In this document: one piece after another, positions 1-11,100 of the stretch
Numbering within the stretch: position 1 is the first letter of the stretch
Layout of the letters: the number at the start of each line of letters is the position of its first letter
DNA from: Bacteroidales bacterium
GTDB taxonomy: Bacteria; Bacteroidota; Bacteroidia; Bacteroidales; UBA932
Direction: 5' to 3'
Assembly: GCA_017938925.1 (NCBI GenBank)
Contig: JAGBAO010000021.1
Location: 1 to 45,315 of the forward strand
Length of the DNA stretch: 45,315 nucleotides
Program-made: the position numbers and the translations under genes
The notes under the pieces: generated by a model
Told to the model about the DNA's origin: nothing
Seen by the model: only the letters and a program-made list of their open reading frames with translations
The model's database searches: none

Positions 1-2
1 CT

Positions 3-1109
3 TTGACAGCTGCAATTACAACTGTACTTGCTAAGGCTGGTCTTTCAGAGCTTCGTTCATTCGACTCTATCGACAACGCTCCAGAGGAGAAAGAGCGTGG
101 TATCACTATCAACACTGCTCACGTAGAGTATCAGACAGCTAACCGTCACTACGCTCACGTTGACTGCCCAGGTCACGCCGACTACGTAAAGAACATGGTT
201 ACTGGTGCTGCTCAGATGGACGGTGCGATCCTCGTTTGTGCTGCAACTGACGGTCCTATGCCTCAGACTCGTGAGCACATCCTTCTCGCTCGTCAGGTGA
301 ACGTTCCAAAGATCGTTGTATTCATGAACAAGGTTGACCTCGTTGACGATGAGGAGATGCTTGATCTCGTTGAGATGGAGCTCCGTGACCTTCTTTCATT
401 CTACAACTTCGACGGTGACAACGCTCCTGTAATCCGCGGTTCTGCACTTGGTGCACTCAACGGTGACCCACAGTGGGAGGCAAAGGTAATGGAGCTCATG
501 GCAGCTGTTGATGAGTACGTTCCACTCCCTCCACGTGATATCGATAAGCCATTCCTTATGCCAATCGAGGATATCTTCTCTATCACAGGTCGTGGTACTG
601 TAGCAACAGGCCGTATCGAGACTGGTGTTATCCACGTAGGTGACGAGGTTGAGATCGTAGGTCTTGGCGAGGAGCCAAAGAAGACTGTTGTAACAGGTGT
701 CGAGATGTTCCGCAAGCTCCTTGATCAGGGTGAGGCTGGTGACAACGTAGGTCTCCTTCTCCGTGGTATCGACAAGAAGGAAATCAAGAGAGGTCAGGTT
801 CTCGCTAAGGTAGGTATGATCAAGCCTTACCAGAAGTTCCAGGCTGAGATCTACGTACTGAAGAAAGACGAGGGTGGTCGTCATACTCCATTCCACAACC
901 ACTATCGTCCACAGTTCTTCATCCGTACACTCGATATTACTGGTGAGATTACACTTCCAGAGGGTGTAGAGATGGTAATGCCTGGTGATAACGTTACTAT
1001 CACTGTAGAGCTCATCTACCCAGTAGCTATCAACGAGGGTCTCCAGTTCGCAATCCGCGAGGGTGGTAGAACAGTTGGTGCTGGTCAGGTAACCAAGCTG
1101 ATTGACTAA
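3..1109 (+). CDS. tuf: Elongation factor Tu (5'-truncated by window edge)
   Basis: EF-Tu is the GTPase that carries aminoacyl-tRNA to the ribosomal A site. The window opens inside the codon before Leu of the P-loop context (KTTLTAAI in the family), so about 27 N-terminal residues and the real start lie upstream; the TTG at 3 is an internal leucine codon. Visible parts are the switch I segment with RGITIN, the DCPGHADY switch II motif, the NKVD guanine-specificity motif and both C-terminal beta-barrel domains, ending with the typical [14 protein letters not shown]. No frameshift is seen. It is followed within 20 bases by an intrinsic terminator and then tRNA-Trp, the usual Bacteroidetes arrangement ahead of secE-nusG. 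Identification is secure. Confidence 0.98.
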   Translation: MTAAITTVLAKAGLSELRSFDSIDNAPEEKERGITINTAHVEYQTANRHYAHVDCPGHADYVKNMVTGAAQMDGAILVCAATDGPMPQTREHILLARQVNVPKIVVFMNKVDLVDDEEMLDLVEMELRDLLSFYNFDGDNAPVIRGSALGALNGDPQWEAKVMELMAAVDEYVPLPPRDIDKPFLMPIEDIFSITGRGTVATGRIETGVIHVGDEVEIVGLGEEPKKTVVTGVEMFRKLLDQGEAGDNVGLLLRGIDKKEIKRGQVLAKVGMIKPYQKFQAEIYVLKKDEGGRHTPFHNHYRPQFFIRTLDITGEITLPEGVEMVMPGDNVTITVELIYPVAINEGLQFAIREGGRTVGAGQVTKLID

Positions 1110-1125
1110 TTTCAATCAAAATATC

Positions 1126-1159
1126 AGGTGGGTGTCCTGAAAAGAACACCCACTTTTTT
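1126..1159 (+). terminator. Intrinsic terminator of tuf
   Basis: An 8-bp perfect stem (GTGGGTGT at 1128-1135 with ACACCCAC at 1146-1153) closes a 10-base loop and is followed by six T residues at 1154-1159. The T tract ends exactly one base before the first base of the tRNA-Trp acceptor stem at 1160. This is a classical rho-independent terminator for tuf, placed so close that tRNA transcription must come from read-through or from a promoter within or upstream of the hairpin. Confidence 0.85.
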
Positions 1160-1230
1160 AGGGGATTAGTATAAGGGTAGTACAGCGGTCTCCAAAACCG
1201 TTAGTCTGGGTTCGAATCCTGGATCCCCTG
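1160..1230 (+). tRNA. tRNA-Trp (anticodon CCA)
   Basis: A cloverleaf can be folded by eye. The acceptor stem AGGGGAT (1160-1166) pairs fully with ATCCCCT (1223-1229), with discriminator G at 1230 as expected for bacterial tRNA-Trp. The anticodon stem (1185-1189 with 1197-1201) closes a seven-base loop CTCCAAA carrying anticodon CCA at 1192-1194. The T arm contains GGTTCGAATCC. The 3' CCA is not encoded: G1230 is followed by CAA. The position between tuf and secE is the conserved one in Bacteroidetes. Confidence 0.96.
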
Positions 1231-1318
1231 CAAAGAAAAATATCAAAGGTTACGATTTGGTAATGTTTAACAGACCTTGCGGACCGCTTCCAAACCGCAT
1301 CGTCCATTAAATGTAAAG

Positions 1319-1507
1319 ATGAGAAGGTTTATCAACTATCTGAAAGAGTCTTATGCAGAGATGACCAGGAAAGTGTCTTGGCCTACATGGGATAAGTTGC
1401 AGAATTCAGCTATCGTAGTGATGGTTGCATCTGTGATTTTTGCCATTGTTATCTTCGCAATGGACTTCTGTTTCCAGCATCTGATGTCTGCAATTTACAC
1501 ACTCTAA
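1319..1507 (+). CDS. secE: Preprotein translocase subunit SecE
   Basis: SecE is the small clamp subunit of the SecYEG inner-membrane protein channel. I place the start at ATG 1319, giving 62 residues beginning MRRFINYLKESYAEMTRK. A longer reading from TTG 1277 adds 14 residues that look unrelated to the family. The amphipathic N-terminal helix is followed by the hallmark KVSWPTWDKL turn and a single transmembrane helix (about residues 27-48, rich in V, I, A and F), as in single-span SecE proteins. The length matches Bacteroidetes SecE. It lies between tRNA-Trp and nusG, 12 bases upstream of nusG, the standard order, and is probably co-transcribed with it. Confidence 0.93.
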   Translation: MRRFINYLKESYAEMTRKVSWPTWDKLQNSAIVVMVASVIFAIVIFAMDFCFQHLMSAIYTL

Positions 1508-1519
1508 AATACCAGGATT

Positions 1520-2104
1520 ATGAGCGAGAGCAATAAGAAGTGGTATGTGCTTAGAGCAGCAGGCGGAAAGGAAAAGAAAGCCAAAGAGTATCTCGAAAAG
1601 GAAATCGAGAGGCGCCGTCTTCAGGATCTGGTTTCTCAGGTTCTGGTTCCGACAGAAAAAGTCTATAGAATCCGTGATGGAAAGCGTATCTGTACAGAGC
1701 GTCTTTTCTATCCGGGCTATGTCCTTATCGAAGCTGAACTCACGGGAGAACTCCAGCACATCATCAGAAATGAGATACCTCACATGTCAGGCTTCCTCAC
1801 TGAGAAGCGTGACGTCGTTAGGGGTAACGGAAAGGCACAGGAAGAGAAACTTCCTATTCCGCTCCGTGCTGACGAAGTGAAGAGAATCCTTGGAGAGCAG
1901 GATGAGATGGCAAGCTCTGAGGCAGAAACAGTAATCGACTACAAGAGCGGTGACGCTGTCAAGATTACTGACGGTCCTTTCAGTGGATTCGATGGTACAG
2001 TAGAGGAAATTGTAGAAGACAGGAGCAAGCTCAAGGTCATGGTCATGATCTTCGGCAGAAAGACAATTTTGGAGCTCAACTTTACACAGGTAACTAAAGA
2101 ATAA
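1520..2104 (+). CDS. nusG: Transcription termination/antitermination factor NusG
   Basis: NusG binds RNA polymerase clamp helices and couples elongation, termination and translation. The 194-residue product begins MSESNKKWYVLRAAGGKEKKA, where the WYVLRAAGGKE segment starts the NGN domain; ERLFYPGYVLIE is the conserved core of that domain (about residues 60-71). A KOW motif (GDAVKITDGPFSGFDGTVEEI, about residues 143-163) forms the C-terminal domain, joined by a linker. Length and domain order are ordinary for the family. It lies 12 bases after secE and 9 bases before rplK, so it is likely part of one secE-nusG-rplKA transcript. No anomaly was seen. Confidence 0.97.
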   Translation: MSESNKKWYVLRAAGGKEKKAKEYLEKEIERRRLQDLVSQVLVPTEKVYRIRDGKRICTERLFYPGYVLIEAELTGELQHIIRNEIPHMSGFLTEKRDVVRGNGKAQEEKLPIPLRADEVKRILGEQDEMASSEAETVIDYKSGDAVKITDGPFSGFDGTVEEIVEDRSKLKVMVMIFGRKTILELNFTQVTKE

Positions 2105-2113
2105 TCAAGAATT

Positions 2114-2554
2114 ATGGCAAAAGAAGTAGCTGGATTTATTAAACTCCAGATCAAAGGTGGCGCAGCCAATCCATCTCCTCCAGTAGGACCAGCCCTCGGA
2201 TCGAAGGGTCTGAACATCATGGATTTCTGCAAGCAGTTCAATGCCCGTACGCAGGAAAGCGCAGGTAAGGTATTGCCGGTTGTCATCACAGTTTACAGCG
2301 ACAAGTCTTTCTCATTTGAGGTTAAGCAGCCGCCTGTAGCTGTTCAGCTCAAGGAAGCTGCAAAGATTTCAACTGGTTCTGCAGAGCCAAACAGAAAGAA
2401 AGTAGGTACAGTAACTTGGGAGCAGGTTAAGGCTATCGCTGAGACAAAGATGCCTGACATGAACTGCTTCACTCTCAAGTCAGCTATGACAATGGTAGCT
2501 GGTACTGCAAGAAGCATGGGTATCAAAGTAGAAGGAGAATTTCCTGAACTCTAA
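2114..2554 (+). CDS. rplK: 50S ribosomal protein L11
   Basis: L11 binds 23S rRNA at the GTPase-associated centre, together with L10 and L7/L12. The 146-residue protein begins [20 protein letters not shown] and has the proline-rich [20 protein letters not shown] segment typical of the N-terminal domain, which is the thiopeptide-contact region. The C-terminal RNA-binding domain ends with a family-type [15 protein letters not shown]. It is full length and lies 14 bases ahead of rplA, the conserved L11-L1 pair. In many bacteria this pair is autoregulated by L1 binding its mRNA; I did not identify the L1 site here. Confidence 0.98.
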   Translation: MAKEVAGFIKLQIKGGAANPSPPVGPALGSKGLNIMDFCKQFNARTQESAGKVLPVVITVYSDKSFSFEVKQPPVAVQLKEAAKISTGSAEPNRKKVGTVTWEQVKAIAETKMPDMNCFTLKSAMTMVAGTARSMGIKVEGEFPEL

Positions 2555-2568
2555 AATTCACACGCAAA

Positions 2569-3261
2569 ATGAGTAAACTTACTAAGAATCAGAAGGCTGT
2601 CATCGCCAAGTACGATGCTGCCAAGGAATATAAGCTTGCTGAGGCATGTGGACTCGTGAAGGAGATCACCTATACTAAATTTGATGCTTCAGTTGAGCTT
2701 CACGTGAACCTCGGCGTTGACCCACGTAAGGCTAACCAGATGGTTCGTGGCGTCGTTACTCTTCCTCACGGAACAGGTAAGACTACACGCGTCCTCGTAC
2801 TTTGTACTCCTGACAAGGAGAATGAGGCTAAGGAGGCTGGTGCTGACTATGTAGGTCTCGACGAGTACATCGAGAAGATCAAGGGTGGATGGACTGACGT
2901 TGATGTCATCATCTGTACACCATCGGTAATGGCTAAGGTTGGTATCATCGGTAGAATCCTCGGTCCAAGAGGTCTCATGCCAAACCCTAAGACCGGAACC
3001 GTAACAATGGAAGTAGGCAAGGCTGTCAAGGAAGTGAAGGCTGGTAAGATCGACTTCAAGGTTGACAAGACCGGTATCGTTCACGCTGCTATCGGAAAGG
3101 TTTCTTTCTCAGCAGAGCAGATCAATGATAATGCGAAGGAGCTCCTTTCTGCTATTATCAAGCTGAAGCCACAGGCTCTCAAGGGAACATACATGAAGGC
3201 AGTTTCTATCTGCTCGACAATGAGCCCTGGTATCCGTGTAGATGTTAAATCAGTAGAATAA
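2569..3261 (+). CDS. rplA: 50S ribosomal protein L1
   Basis: L1 forms the mobile stalk next to the ribosomal E site and, in studied bacteria, represses its own operon. The 230-residue protein shows the family's [15 protein letters not shown] segment and [12 protein letters not shown] near residues 60-71, followed by [19 protein letters not shown] (about residues 124-142), which is highly conserved. It ends with the expected [20 protein letters not shown]. Length is normal for a bacterial L1. It follows rplK by 14 bases and precedes rplJ by 16 bases, giving a continuous ribosomal stalk operon. Confidence 0.98.
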   Translation: MSKLTKNQKAVIAKYDAAKEYKLAEACGLVKEITYTKFDASVELHVNLGVDPRKANQMVRGVVTLPHGTGKTTRVLVLCTPDKENEAKEAGADYVGLDEYIEKIKGGWTDVDVIICTPSVMAKVGIIGRILGPRGLMPNPKTGTVTMEVGKAVKEVKAGKIDFKVDKTGIVHAAIGKVSFSAEQINDNAKELLSAIIKLKPQALKGTYMKAVSICSTMSPGIRVDVKSVE

Positions 3262-3277
3262 TCAGTGCTAGAACGTT

Positions 3278-3790
3278 ATGAGAAAGGAAGAAAAACTCGA
3301 AATTATCAACGCGATTTCAGCACAGCTGGAGGAGACTCCTAATTTCTACATCGCTGACATCGCAGGACTCAACGCAGGAAAGACTCACGAGCTCCGCAAG
3401 GCTTGCTTCGAGGCAGGTGTAAAGCTCGTAGTTTCAAAGAATACTCTCTTCACAAAGGTTCTTGAGGCATCTGACAACGAGGAGATGAAGAAGCTCACAG
3501 AGGTACTCGCAGGTCCGACTGCAATCATGTACACAGTGGCTCCTAACGCTCCGGCAAAGGTGATCAAGAAGTTCCATGAGAAGGGCAATGAGAAGCCTGT
3601 ACTTAAGGGTGCATTCGTTCAGGATTGGCCGGCATTCATCGGCGCAGATCAGCTTGATAACCTCTTCGCTATCAAGTCACGTGAGGAAATGATCGCAGAC
3701 GTTGTATCACTCCTCCTCTCACCAATCCGCAACGTCATGTCAGCTCTTGAGCACAAGGACGACGACAAGGCTGAAGCTTCAGCAGAATAA
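3278..3790 (+). CDS. rplJ: 50S ribosomal protein L10
   Basis: L10 anchors L7/L12 dimers to the ribosome. The 170-residue protein starts MRKEEKLEIINAISAQLEE, has the conserved AGLNAGKTHELRKACFEAGV region and the KNTLFTKVLEA segment of the rRNA-binding domain, and ends with a C-terminal helix that in the family binds L7/L12. The tail is strongly acidic (KDDDKAEASAE). It sits between rplA and rplL. The L10 operon leader that mediates L10-L7/L12 autoregulation in other bacteria would have to fall near the 3' end of rplA; the 16-base gap is too short to contain it. Confidence 0.97.
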   Translation: MRKEEKLEIINAISAQLEETPNFYIADIAGLNAGKTHELRKACFEAGVKLVVSKNTLFTKVLEASDNEEMKKLTEVLAGPTAIMYTVAPNAPAKVIKKFHEKGNEKPVLKGAFVQDWPAFIGADQLDNLFAIKSREEMIADVVSLLLSPIRNVMSALEHKDDDKAEASAE

Positions 3791-3828
3791 TTTTAACAGA
3801 AACAGAAACAATTTAAAATATTACAATT

Positions 3829-4200
3829 ATGGCAGACATTAAAGCACTCGCAGAAGAGTTGGTAAACCTTACTGTGAAAGATGTACAGGAGCTCGCAAAC
3901 ATCCTCAAGGAGGAGTACGGAATCGAGCCAGCAGCTGCAGCTGTTGTTGCAGTAGCAGGTCCGGCAGCAGGTGCTGCTGAGGCAGAGCAGACTGAGTTCG
4001 ACGTTATCCTCAAGTCAGCAGGAGCAGCTAAGCTCGGAGTAGTTAAGGCTGTTAAGGAGGCTACTGGCCTCGGACTTAAGGAGTCTAAGGACATCGTTGA
4101 CAAGGCTCCGGTAGCTGTTAAGGAGAAAGTTTCCAAGGCAGAGGCTGAAGCTCTTAAGGCTGCCCTCGAAGAGGCAGGAGCAGAAGTTGAGATTAAATAA
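3829..4200 (+). CDS. rplL: 50S ribosomal protein L7/L12
   Basis: L7/L12 is the multicopy stalk protein that recruits translational GTPases. The 123-residue product has an N-terminal dimerisation helix (about residues 1-35), an alanine-rich hinge ([20 protein letters not shown], about residues 36-55) and the compact C-terminal domain with [20 protein letters not shown] and [20 protein letters not shown]. It lies 38 bases after rplJ. The downstream gap to rpoB carries a strong hairpin followed by T residues, which would let stalk proteins be made in excess over RNA polymerase subunits. Confidence 0.98.
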   Translation: MADIKALAEELVNLTVKDVQELANILKEEYGIEPAAAAVVAVAGPAAGAAEAEQTEFDVILKSAGAAKLGVVKAVKEATGLGLKESKDIVDKAPVAVKEKVSKAEAEALKAALEEAGAEVEIK

Positions 4201-4232
4201 CTTCATCTCCTTCCCTTGATGGGAAAAAAGTC

Positions 4233-4266
4233 AGGTTTAGGGCCAAAATAGGCTCTAAACCTTTTT
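4233..4266 (+). terminator. Attenuator-like hairpin between rplL and rpoB
   Basis: A 12-bp stem with one G·U pair (4233-4244 with 4251-4262) closes the 6-base loop AAAATA. It is followed directly by a T run, 4262-4266, the first T of which pairs in the stem. By shape it is a rho-independent terminator, yet the rpoB start is only 43 bases from its base and no good promoter is visible in the gap, so partial termination is the likely role. A smaller hairpin (TTCCC 4211-4215 with GGGAA 4221-4225) lies just upstream. E. coli has a functional rplL-rpoB attenuator at the same place. Confidence 0.75.
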
Positions 4267-4304
4267 GTCGTAATAAAGTTTTTCTCTATATCAAAGGCAG
4301 AAAG

Positions 4305-7300
4305 ATGTCAAAAAAGACTAACAATCAGCGAATTTCATTCGCATCATCAAAAATTCTCCTTGAGTACCCTGACCTGCTCGAGGTGCAGCTGAAGTCGTTC
4401 CAGGACTTCTTCCAGCTTGACACCACACCTGAGAACAGGCGAAACGAGGGACTCTATCAGGTATTCCAGGAGATATTCCCGATCGAAGACACAAGGAACA
4501 GCTATAAGCTCGAGTTCATCGACTACTTCATAGATCCTCCTCAGTATTCGATTGACGAGTGTCTTGAGAGAGGACTGACATACAACGTTCCTCTGAAGGC
4601 AAAACTCCGCCTTTCATGCAATGATCCTGAGCATGAGGACTTTGACACCAAAGTCCAGGATGTATATCTGGGTAACATCCCTTACATGACCCCGGGTGGT
4701 ACATTCGTAATCAACGGATCTGAAAGAATCATCGTGTCGCAGCTCCACAGATCGCCAGGTGTGTTCTTCGGACAGAGCGTACACGCAAACGGAACAAAGC
4801 TCTACTCAGCACGTATCATCCCGTTCAAGGGTTCATGGATAGAGTTCGCTACTGACATCAACAATGTCATGTATGCATACATTGACCGTAAGAAGAAGTT
4901 ACCTGTAACAACCCTCCTCAGGGCCATTGGATTCAACGGCGACAAGGACATCATCGATATCTTCGGACTCGCAGACGAGATCGAGGCTACTCCTGAAAAC
5001 CTTAAGGCAAACGAGGGCAGGAAACTTGCGGCAAAGGTGCTCAGAACATGGAGCGAGGACTTCGTGGATGAGGACACAGGAGAGGTTATCCCTGTAGAGC
5101 GTAGCGAGATCTATGTGGACCGTGGCGAAATCCTTAACGACGAGACAATCGAGAGACTCTCGGAGACCGACGTGAAGACTATCCTTCTCCAGAAGGACGA
5201 GGCCAACGTCAACGAGTACGCCATCATCTACAACACCCTCCAGAAAGATCCAACCAACACGGAGATGGAGGCAGTCAACTACATCTACAAGCAGCTTCGT
5301 AATTCAGAACCACCTGATGAAGCTACTGCCAGAGATGTCATCGACAAGCTCTTCTTCTCAGAAAAGAGATATGACCTCGGTGATGTGGGACGTTACAGAC
5401 TCAACAAGAAGCTGAACCTCACAATCGACGAGAACACAAGGGTGCTCACGAACACTGATATGATCGAGATCATCAAGTATCTCATCCAGCTCATCAACTC
5501 GAAGGCAGTCGTAGACGATATCGACCACTTGAGCAACAGACGTATCAGGACAGTAGGTGAGCAGCTTGCAAACCAGTTCAGCGTAGGTCTTTCACGTATG
5601 GCCCGCACCATCCGTGAGAGAATGAACGTCCGTGACAACGAGTCGTTTGCTCCGACAGACCTGATCAACGCGAAGACCCTGTCTTCTGTGATCAATTCGT
5701 TCTTCGGAACAAGCCAGCTGTCACAGTTCATGGACCAGACCAACCCGCTGTCTGAAATGACTCACAAGCGTCGTCTTTCAGCCCTCGGTCCGGGAGGTCT
5801 CTCAAGAGACCGCGCAGGTTTCGAGGTTCGAGACGTACACTATACACACTACGGCCGTCTCTGCCCTATCGAGACACCGGAAGGACCGAACATCGGTCTT
5901 ATCTCGTCACTCTGCGTATATGCACGCATCAACGATCTCGGATTCATCGAGACACCATACCGCAAGGTTGAGGGTGGAAAGGTGAACCTCAGCTCGGAAG
6001 GATGGACATATATGAGCGCCGAGGAGGAGGAGAACCAGATGGTGTCACTCGCAAAGGTGAAGATGGACAAGGAAGGAAACATCCTCGAAGACAGAATCCA
6101 GTGCCGTCTCGGTGCAGACTTCCCTGTCGTTACAAAGGAGGAAGTGAACTTCATGGACGTTGCTCCTAACCAGATTGCATCGGTTGCGGCATCGCTCATT
6201 CCGTTCCTTGAGCATGACGACGCCCACCGTGCCCTCATGGGTGCGAACATGATGCGTCAGGCAGTTCCGCTTCTCAACCCTGAGTCTCCAATCGTAGGTA
6301 CCGGCCTTGAAGAGAGAGTATGTCTTGACTCAAGAACCCAGGTGCGTGCAGAGAGGAAGGGAGAGGTCGTATATGTCGACGCAAAGGAAATCCATGTGAA
6401 GTACGAGCGTACAGAAGATGAGAAGTTCGTAAGCTTCACACCGGATATCACCGTATATCAGCTTCCTATATATAGAAGGACTAACCAGAGCACGACTATC
6501 CTCCTCAAGCCTATCGTCCGCAAGGGCGACATCGTGGAGGCCGGTCAGATCATGACAGAGGGATATGCGACCCAGAAGGGAGAGCTTGCTCTCGGAAGGA
6601 ACCTCAAGGTGGCGTTCATGCCATGGAAGGGTTACAACTACGAGGACGCTATCGTTATATCAGAGCGCATGATCCGCTGGGATATCCTCACTTCAGTACA
6701 CGTGGACGAGTACATCACTGAGGTACGCGACACCAAGCGTGGTATGGAGGAACTCACATCAGATATTCCTAACGTAAGTGAGGAGGCTACAAAGGATCTC
6801 GACGAGAACGGTATCATCCGCATTGGTGCTCACATCGAGCCGGGTGACATCATGATCGGTAAGATCACTCCTAAGGGAGAGAGCGATCCTTCACCGGAGG
6901 AGAAGCTCCTCAGGGCTATCTTCGGTGACAAGGCAGGTGATGTGAAGGATGCTTCACTCAAGGCTACTCCATCACTCAGCGGTACCGTAATCAACACTGC
7001 ACTTTACTCTAAGGTTGCAAAGGAAAGCGGACGCAAGGGTGCCAAGAGTGAGCAGAAGGTGAAGATCGAAAAGGCCGAGGAGGAATTCCAGGCTAAGGCT
7101 GAGGCCCTCAGAGCCAAGTTCATCGAGAAGCTTGCTGTCCTCGTACAGGGCAAGAAGAGCGCAGGAATCAGCGACCTCTACGGAGTCGAGATCATTGCCA
7201 AGGGCAAGGACATCACTGTCGCTGACCTTCAGATCATGGACTTCGAGAACATCAATTCAAGCAAGTGGACCAACGACAAGAACGCCAACGTTCTTATCAG

Positions 7301-8126
7301 GGAACTCATCAACAACTACTGCATCGCTCATAAGGAGGAGGCAGCACGCAGCAAGAGGGTTCTCGACAAGATCAAGGTCGGTGACGAACTTCCAAACGGT
7401 GTTATGCAGCTTGCAAAGGTATATGTTGCCAAGAAGCGTAAGATCAGAGTGGGTGACAAGATGGCCGGACGTCACGGTAACAAGGGTATTGTGGCTAAGG
7501 TCGTAAGAGACGAGGATATGCCGTTCCTTGCAGACGGTACTCCGGTTGATATCGTCCTCAACCCTCTCGGTGTGCCTTCACGAATGAACCTCGGTCAGAT
7601 CTATGAGACTGTTCTCGGATGGGCCGGAGAGGAGCTCGGAGTGAAGTTCAGCACCCCTATCTTCGACGGTGCAAGCCTTGATGACATCTGCGAATATACA
7701 GATAAGGCAGGCCTTCCAAGATATGGTAAGACATATCTCCGTGACGGTGGTACAGGAGACTGGTTCGACCAGCCTGCAACAGTCGGAGTCATCTATATGA
7801 TCAAGCTGGGTCACATGGTGGACGACAAGATGCATGCGCGTTCTATCGGACCTTACTCTCTCATCACTCAGCAGCCTCTTGGAGGTAAGGCACAGTTCGG
7901 AGGACAGCGTTTCGGAGAGATGGAGGTCTGGGCACTTGAGGCATTCGGTGCAGCTAACATCCTTCAGGAGATCCTGACTGTGAAGTCAGATGATGTTACA
8001 GGTAGATCCAAAGCATACGAGGCTATCGTCAAGGGTGACCTCATGCCTAATCCAGGCATTCCGGAATCCCTCAACGTATTGCTCCACGAGCTTAGAGGTC
8101 TCGGACTTAAGGTGACTTTGGACTAA
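4305..8126 (+). CDS. rpoB: DNA-directed RNA polymerase subunit beta
   Basis: This is the beta subunit of core RNA polymerase. The 1273-residue protein is full length for Bacteroidetes. The rifampicin-binding cluster reads [20 protein letters not shown] (residues 473-492), with D477, H487 and S492 in the wild-type, rifampicin-sensitive state. It is followed by [18 protein letters not shown] and [14 protein letters not shown] of the fork region. Near the C terminus the switch and clamp sequences [20 protein letters not shown] are intact. The start ATG 4305 gives [14 protein letters not shown], a usual N terminus. rpoC follows after 26 bases. Expression is probably set by the upstream stalk operon promoter reduced by the hairpin at 4233-4266. 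Confidence 0.99.
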   Translation: MSKKTNNQRISFASSKILLEYPDLLEVQLKSFQDFFQLDTTPENRRNEGLYQVFQEIFPIEDTRNSYKLEFIDYFIDPPQYSIDECLERGLTYNVPLKAKLRLSCNDPEHEDFDTKVQDVYLGNIPYMTPGGTFVINGSERIIVSQLHRSPGVFFGQSVHANGTKLYSARIIPFKGSWIEFATDINNVMYAYIDRKKKLPVTTLLRAIGFNGDKDIIDIFGLADEIEATPENLKANEGRKLAAKVLRTWSEDFVDEDTGEVIPVERSEIYVDRGEILNDETIERLSETDVKTILLQKDEANVNEYAIIYNTLQKDPTNTEMEAVNYIYKQLRNSEPPDEATARDVIDKLFFSEKRYDLGDVGRYRLNKKLNLTIDENTRVLTNTDMIEIIKYLIQLINSKAVVDDIDHLSNRRIRTVGEQLANQFSVGLSRMARTIRERMNVRDNESFAPTDLINAKTLSSVINSFFGTSQLSQFMDQTNPLSEMTHKRRLSALGPGGLSRDRAGFEVRDVHYTHYGRLCPIETPEGPNIGLISSLCVYARINDLGFIETPYRKVEGGKVNLSSEGWTYMSAEEEENQMVSLAKVKMDKEGNILEDRIQCRLGADFPVVTKEEVNFMDVAPNQIASVAASLIPFLEHDDAHRALMGANMMRQAVPLLNPESPIVGTGLEERVCLDSRTQVRAERKGEVVYVDAKEIHVKYERTEDEKFVSFTPDITVYQLPIYRRTNQSTTILLKPIVRKGDIVEAGQIMTEGYATQKGELALGRNLKVAFMPWKGYNYEDAIVISERMIRWDILTSVHVDEYITEVRDTKRGMEELTSDIPNVSEEATKDLDENGIIRIGAHIEPGDIMIGKITPKGESDPSPEEKLLRAIFGDKAGDVKDASLKATPSLSGTVINTALYSKVAKESGRKGAKSEQKVKIEKAEEEFQAKAEALRAKFIEKLAVLVQGKKSAGISDLYGVEIIAKGKDITVADLQIMDFENINSSKWTNDKNANVLIRELINNYCIAHKEEAARSKRVLDKIKVGDELPNGVMQLAKVYVAKKRKIRVGDKMAGRHGNKGIVAKVVRDEDMPFLADGTPVDIVLNPLGVPSRMNLGQIYETVLGWAGEELGVKFSTPIFDGASLDDICEYTDKAGLPRYGKTYLRDGGTGDWFDQPATVGVIYMIKLGHMVDDKMHARSIGPYSLITQQPLGGKAQFGGQRFGEMEVWALEAFGAANILQEILTVKSDDVTGRSKAYEAIVKGDLMPNPGIPESLNVLLHELRGLGLKVTLD

Positions 8127-8152
8127 TTACTGACAATTGAAAATTTAGAAAT

Positions 8153-11100
8153 ATGCCGACTTTTAATAAAGAAAACAAGGTTAAAAGCAATTTCGAAAGG
8201 ATCAGCATAGCTCTTGCTTCTCCAGAAGACATCAAGGAAAGGTCTTCTGGAGAGGTATTGAAGCCTGAGACCGTCAACTACAGGACTTACAAGCCTGAGC
8301 GCGACGGACTCTTCTGCGAGAAGATCTTCGGTCCTACCAAGGACTACGAGTGCCATTGCGGAAAGTATAAGAGAATCCGCTATCGTGGCATTGTCTGCGA
8401 CCGATGCGGTGTGGAGGTGACAGAGAAGAAGGTTCGTAGGGAAAGGATGGGTCATATCGAACTCACCGTTCCTGTAGCTCATATCTGGTACTTCAAGTCA
8501 GCTCCTAACAAGATCGCAGCTCTTCTGGGAATCGCTGCAAAGAAGCTTGAATCGGTGATCTACTATGAAAAGTATATCGTGATCAAGCCGGGTGCATCAG
8601 GATTCCAGAAGCTTGAGCTTCTTTCTGAGGACGAGTATCTTGATTTCTATGCACAGCAGCCGGAGCAGTACAACATGCCGGCTGACGATCCTGACAAGTT
8701 TGTTGCAGGAATGGGTGCGGAGGCAATCTATGAGCTTCTGAAGGAGATCGATATCGATGCACTTGCAAAGGAACTCCGTCAGAAGATGCACAAGGAGACC
8801 TCACAGCAGAGAAAGGCAGAGGCTCTCAAGAGACTGAGCATCGTGAAGTGGTTCCAGGATTCAAAGGGCATCAACCGTCCTGAGTGGATGATCCTCAAGG
8901 TGATTCCTGTGATTCCGCCTGATCTTCGCCCGCTCGTTCCACTCGATGGAGGACGTTTCGCGACATCAGACCTCAATGACCTCTACAGAAGGGTCATCAT
9001 CCGTAACAACCGTCTCAAGAGACTCATCGAGATCAAGGCTCCTGAGGTCATCCTCAGAAACGAGAAGCGTATGCTCCAGGAGGCTGTCGATTCACTTTTT
9101 GACAACTCGAAGAAGTCAAACGCTGTAAAGAGCGAGGCAAACAGGACACTCAAGTCTCTCTCTGACTCACTCAAGGGTAAGCAGGGACGTTTCCGTCAGA
9201 ACCTCCTCGGTAAGCGTGTGGACTATTCAGCACGTTCGGTTATCGTCGTTGGTCCTGAGCTCAAGATGCACGAGTGCGGTCTTCCTAAGTTCATGGCTGC
9301 AGAGCTTTACAAGCCGTTCATCATCAGAAAGCTGATCGAGCGCGGTATCGTGAAGACAGTCAAGTCAGCAAAGAAGATCGTCGACAGAAAGGATGCTGTC
9401 ATCTGGGATATCCTCGAGAACGTGATGAAGGGTCATCCGGTTCTTCTCAACCGTGCCCCTACACTTCACCGTCTCGGTATTCAGGCATTCCAGCCTAAGA
9501 TGATCGAGGGTAAGGCAATCCAGCTCCACCCGCTCGCTTGTACGGCCTTCAATGCCGACTTCGACGGTGACCAGATGGCCGTTCACCTTCCGCTCGGCAA
9601 CGCAGCTATCCTTGAGGCACAGCTCCTCATGCTCGGCTCGCACAACATCCTCAACCCTGCCAACGGTACTCCTATCACCGTCCCTTCTCAGGACATGGTG
9701 CTCGGTCTGTACTACATCACCAAGGCTCGTCCGGGTGTGAAGGGTGAGAACATGAGCTTCTACGGACCGGAGGAGGTGATCATCGCCCTCAACGAGAAGG
9801 CGATCGACATCCATGCTTCGATCAACGTAAGACTCCCTAAGAACAAACTCAACCTCGAGGAAGGTACAGAGATGGTGAAGACCACTCCGGGCCGTATCAT
9901 CGTGAACCAGCTCGTTCCGGTGGAGGTTCCATATATCAATGAGGTCCTCGGAAAGAAGTCACTCCGTAAGATTATCTCGAATGTCATCAAGTACACAGGT
10001 GTTGCACGTACAGCCCTCTTCCTCGATGATATCAAGGATCTCGGATACACAATGGCGTTCAAGGGAGGTCTTTCATTCAACCTCGGCGACGTGATCATCC
10101 CTGAGGAGAAGAAGTCTCTCATCGAGAACGGTTACAACACCGTAGAATCCATCAAGGCTAACTTCTCAATGGGATTCATTACCAACAACGAGCGCTACAA
10201 CAAGGTCATCGACCTCTGGTCTTCAATCGACAACCAGATCACCGGTATTGTCGAGAAGCAGATCTCAAGCGACCAGCAGGGATTCAACCCTGTATATATG
10301 ATGCTCGACTCAGGAGCCCGTGGTTCGACAGCGCAGATCAAGCAGCTCTGCGGTATGCGAGGCCTGATGGCGAAGCCACAGAAGGCCGGTGGACAGGGAG
10401 CGGAGATCATCGAGAACCCGATCATCTCGAACCTCAAGGAGGGAATGTCGGTGCTCGAGTACTTCATCTCTACTCACGGTGCGCGTAAGGGTCTTGCCGA
10501 TACAGCCCTCAAGACTGCCGACGCAGGTTACCTTACCCGTCGTCTCGTGGACGTGTCACACGACGTGATCATCAACGAGGAGGATTGCGGTACTCTCCGT
10601 GGACTTGTTGCTACAGCAATCAAGAGCAAGGATGAGATCGTTGAGTCACTCGGTGAGCGTATTCTCGGCCGTACTTCAGTACACGATATCTTCAACCCGC
10701 TCACAGGTGAACTTATCATTCCTGCAGGTGAGGAGATCACAGAGGACATCGCAAACCTCATCGAGTCACTTCCTATCGAGCAGGTGGAGATCCGCTCGGT
10801 GCTCACATGCGAGTCCCGCAAGGGAGTCTGCGCGAAATGCTACGGACGTAACCTCGCATCAGGACGCATGGTCGAGAAGGGAGAGGTTGTCGGAGTCATC
10901 GCGGCACAGTCAATCGGTGAGCCAGGTACCCAGCTTACACTCCGTACATTCCACGTCGGAGGTACTGCATCAAGTACTGCAGCCGAGAACGCGATCACAT
11001 CGAAGTACAACGGCAAGCTCGAATTCGAGGAACTCAGAACCATCGAGAGAATCACAGAGGACGGAGTTCAGGACGTTGTTGTCAGCCGTACCACTGAACT

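Noticed and set aside
396-1115. Antisense frame of 239 codons opposite tuf
   Set aside because: A shadow of the highly biased tuf codon usage; the protein is Leu/Thr-rich without domain features.
1277-1318. N-terminal extension of SecE from TTG 1277
   Set aside because: Adds 14 residues unlike SecE and uses a rare start; ATG 1319 gives the normal length and N terminus.
5709-5780. Possible rifampicin-resistance changes in rpoB
   Set aside because: The key positions (D477, H487, S492) are the sensitive form; the Thr at 479 in place of Asn looks like lineage variation.
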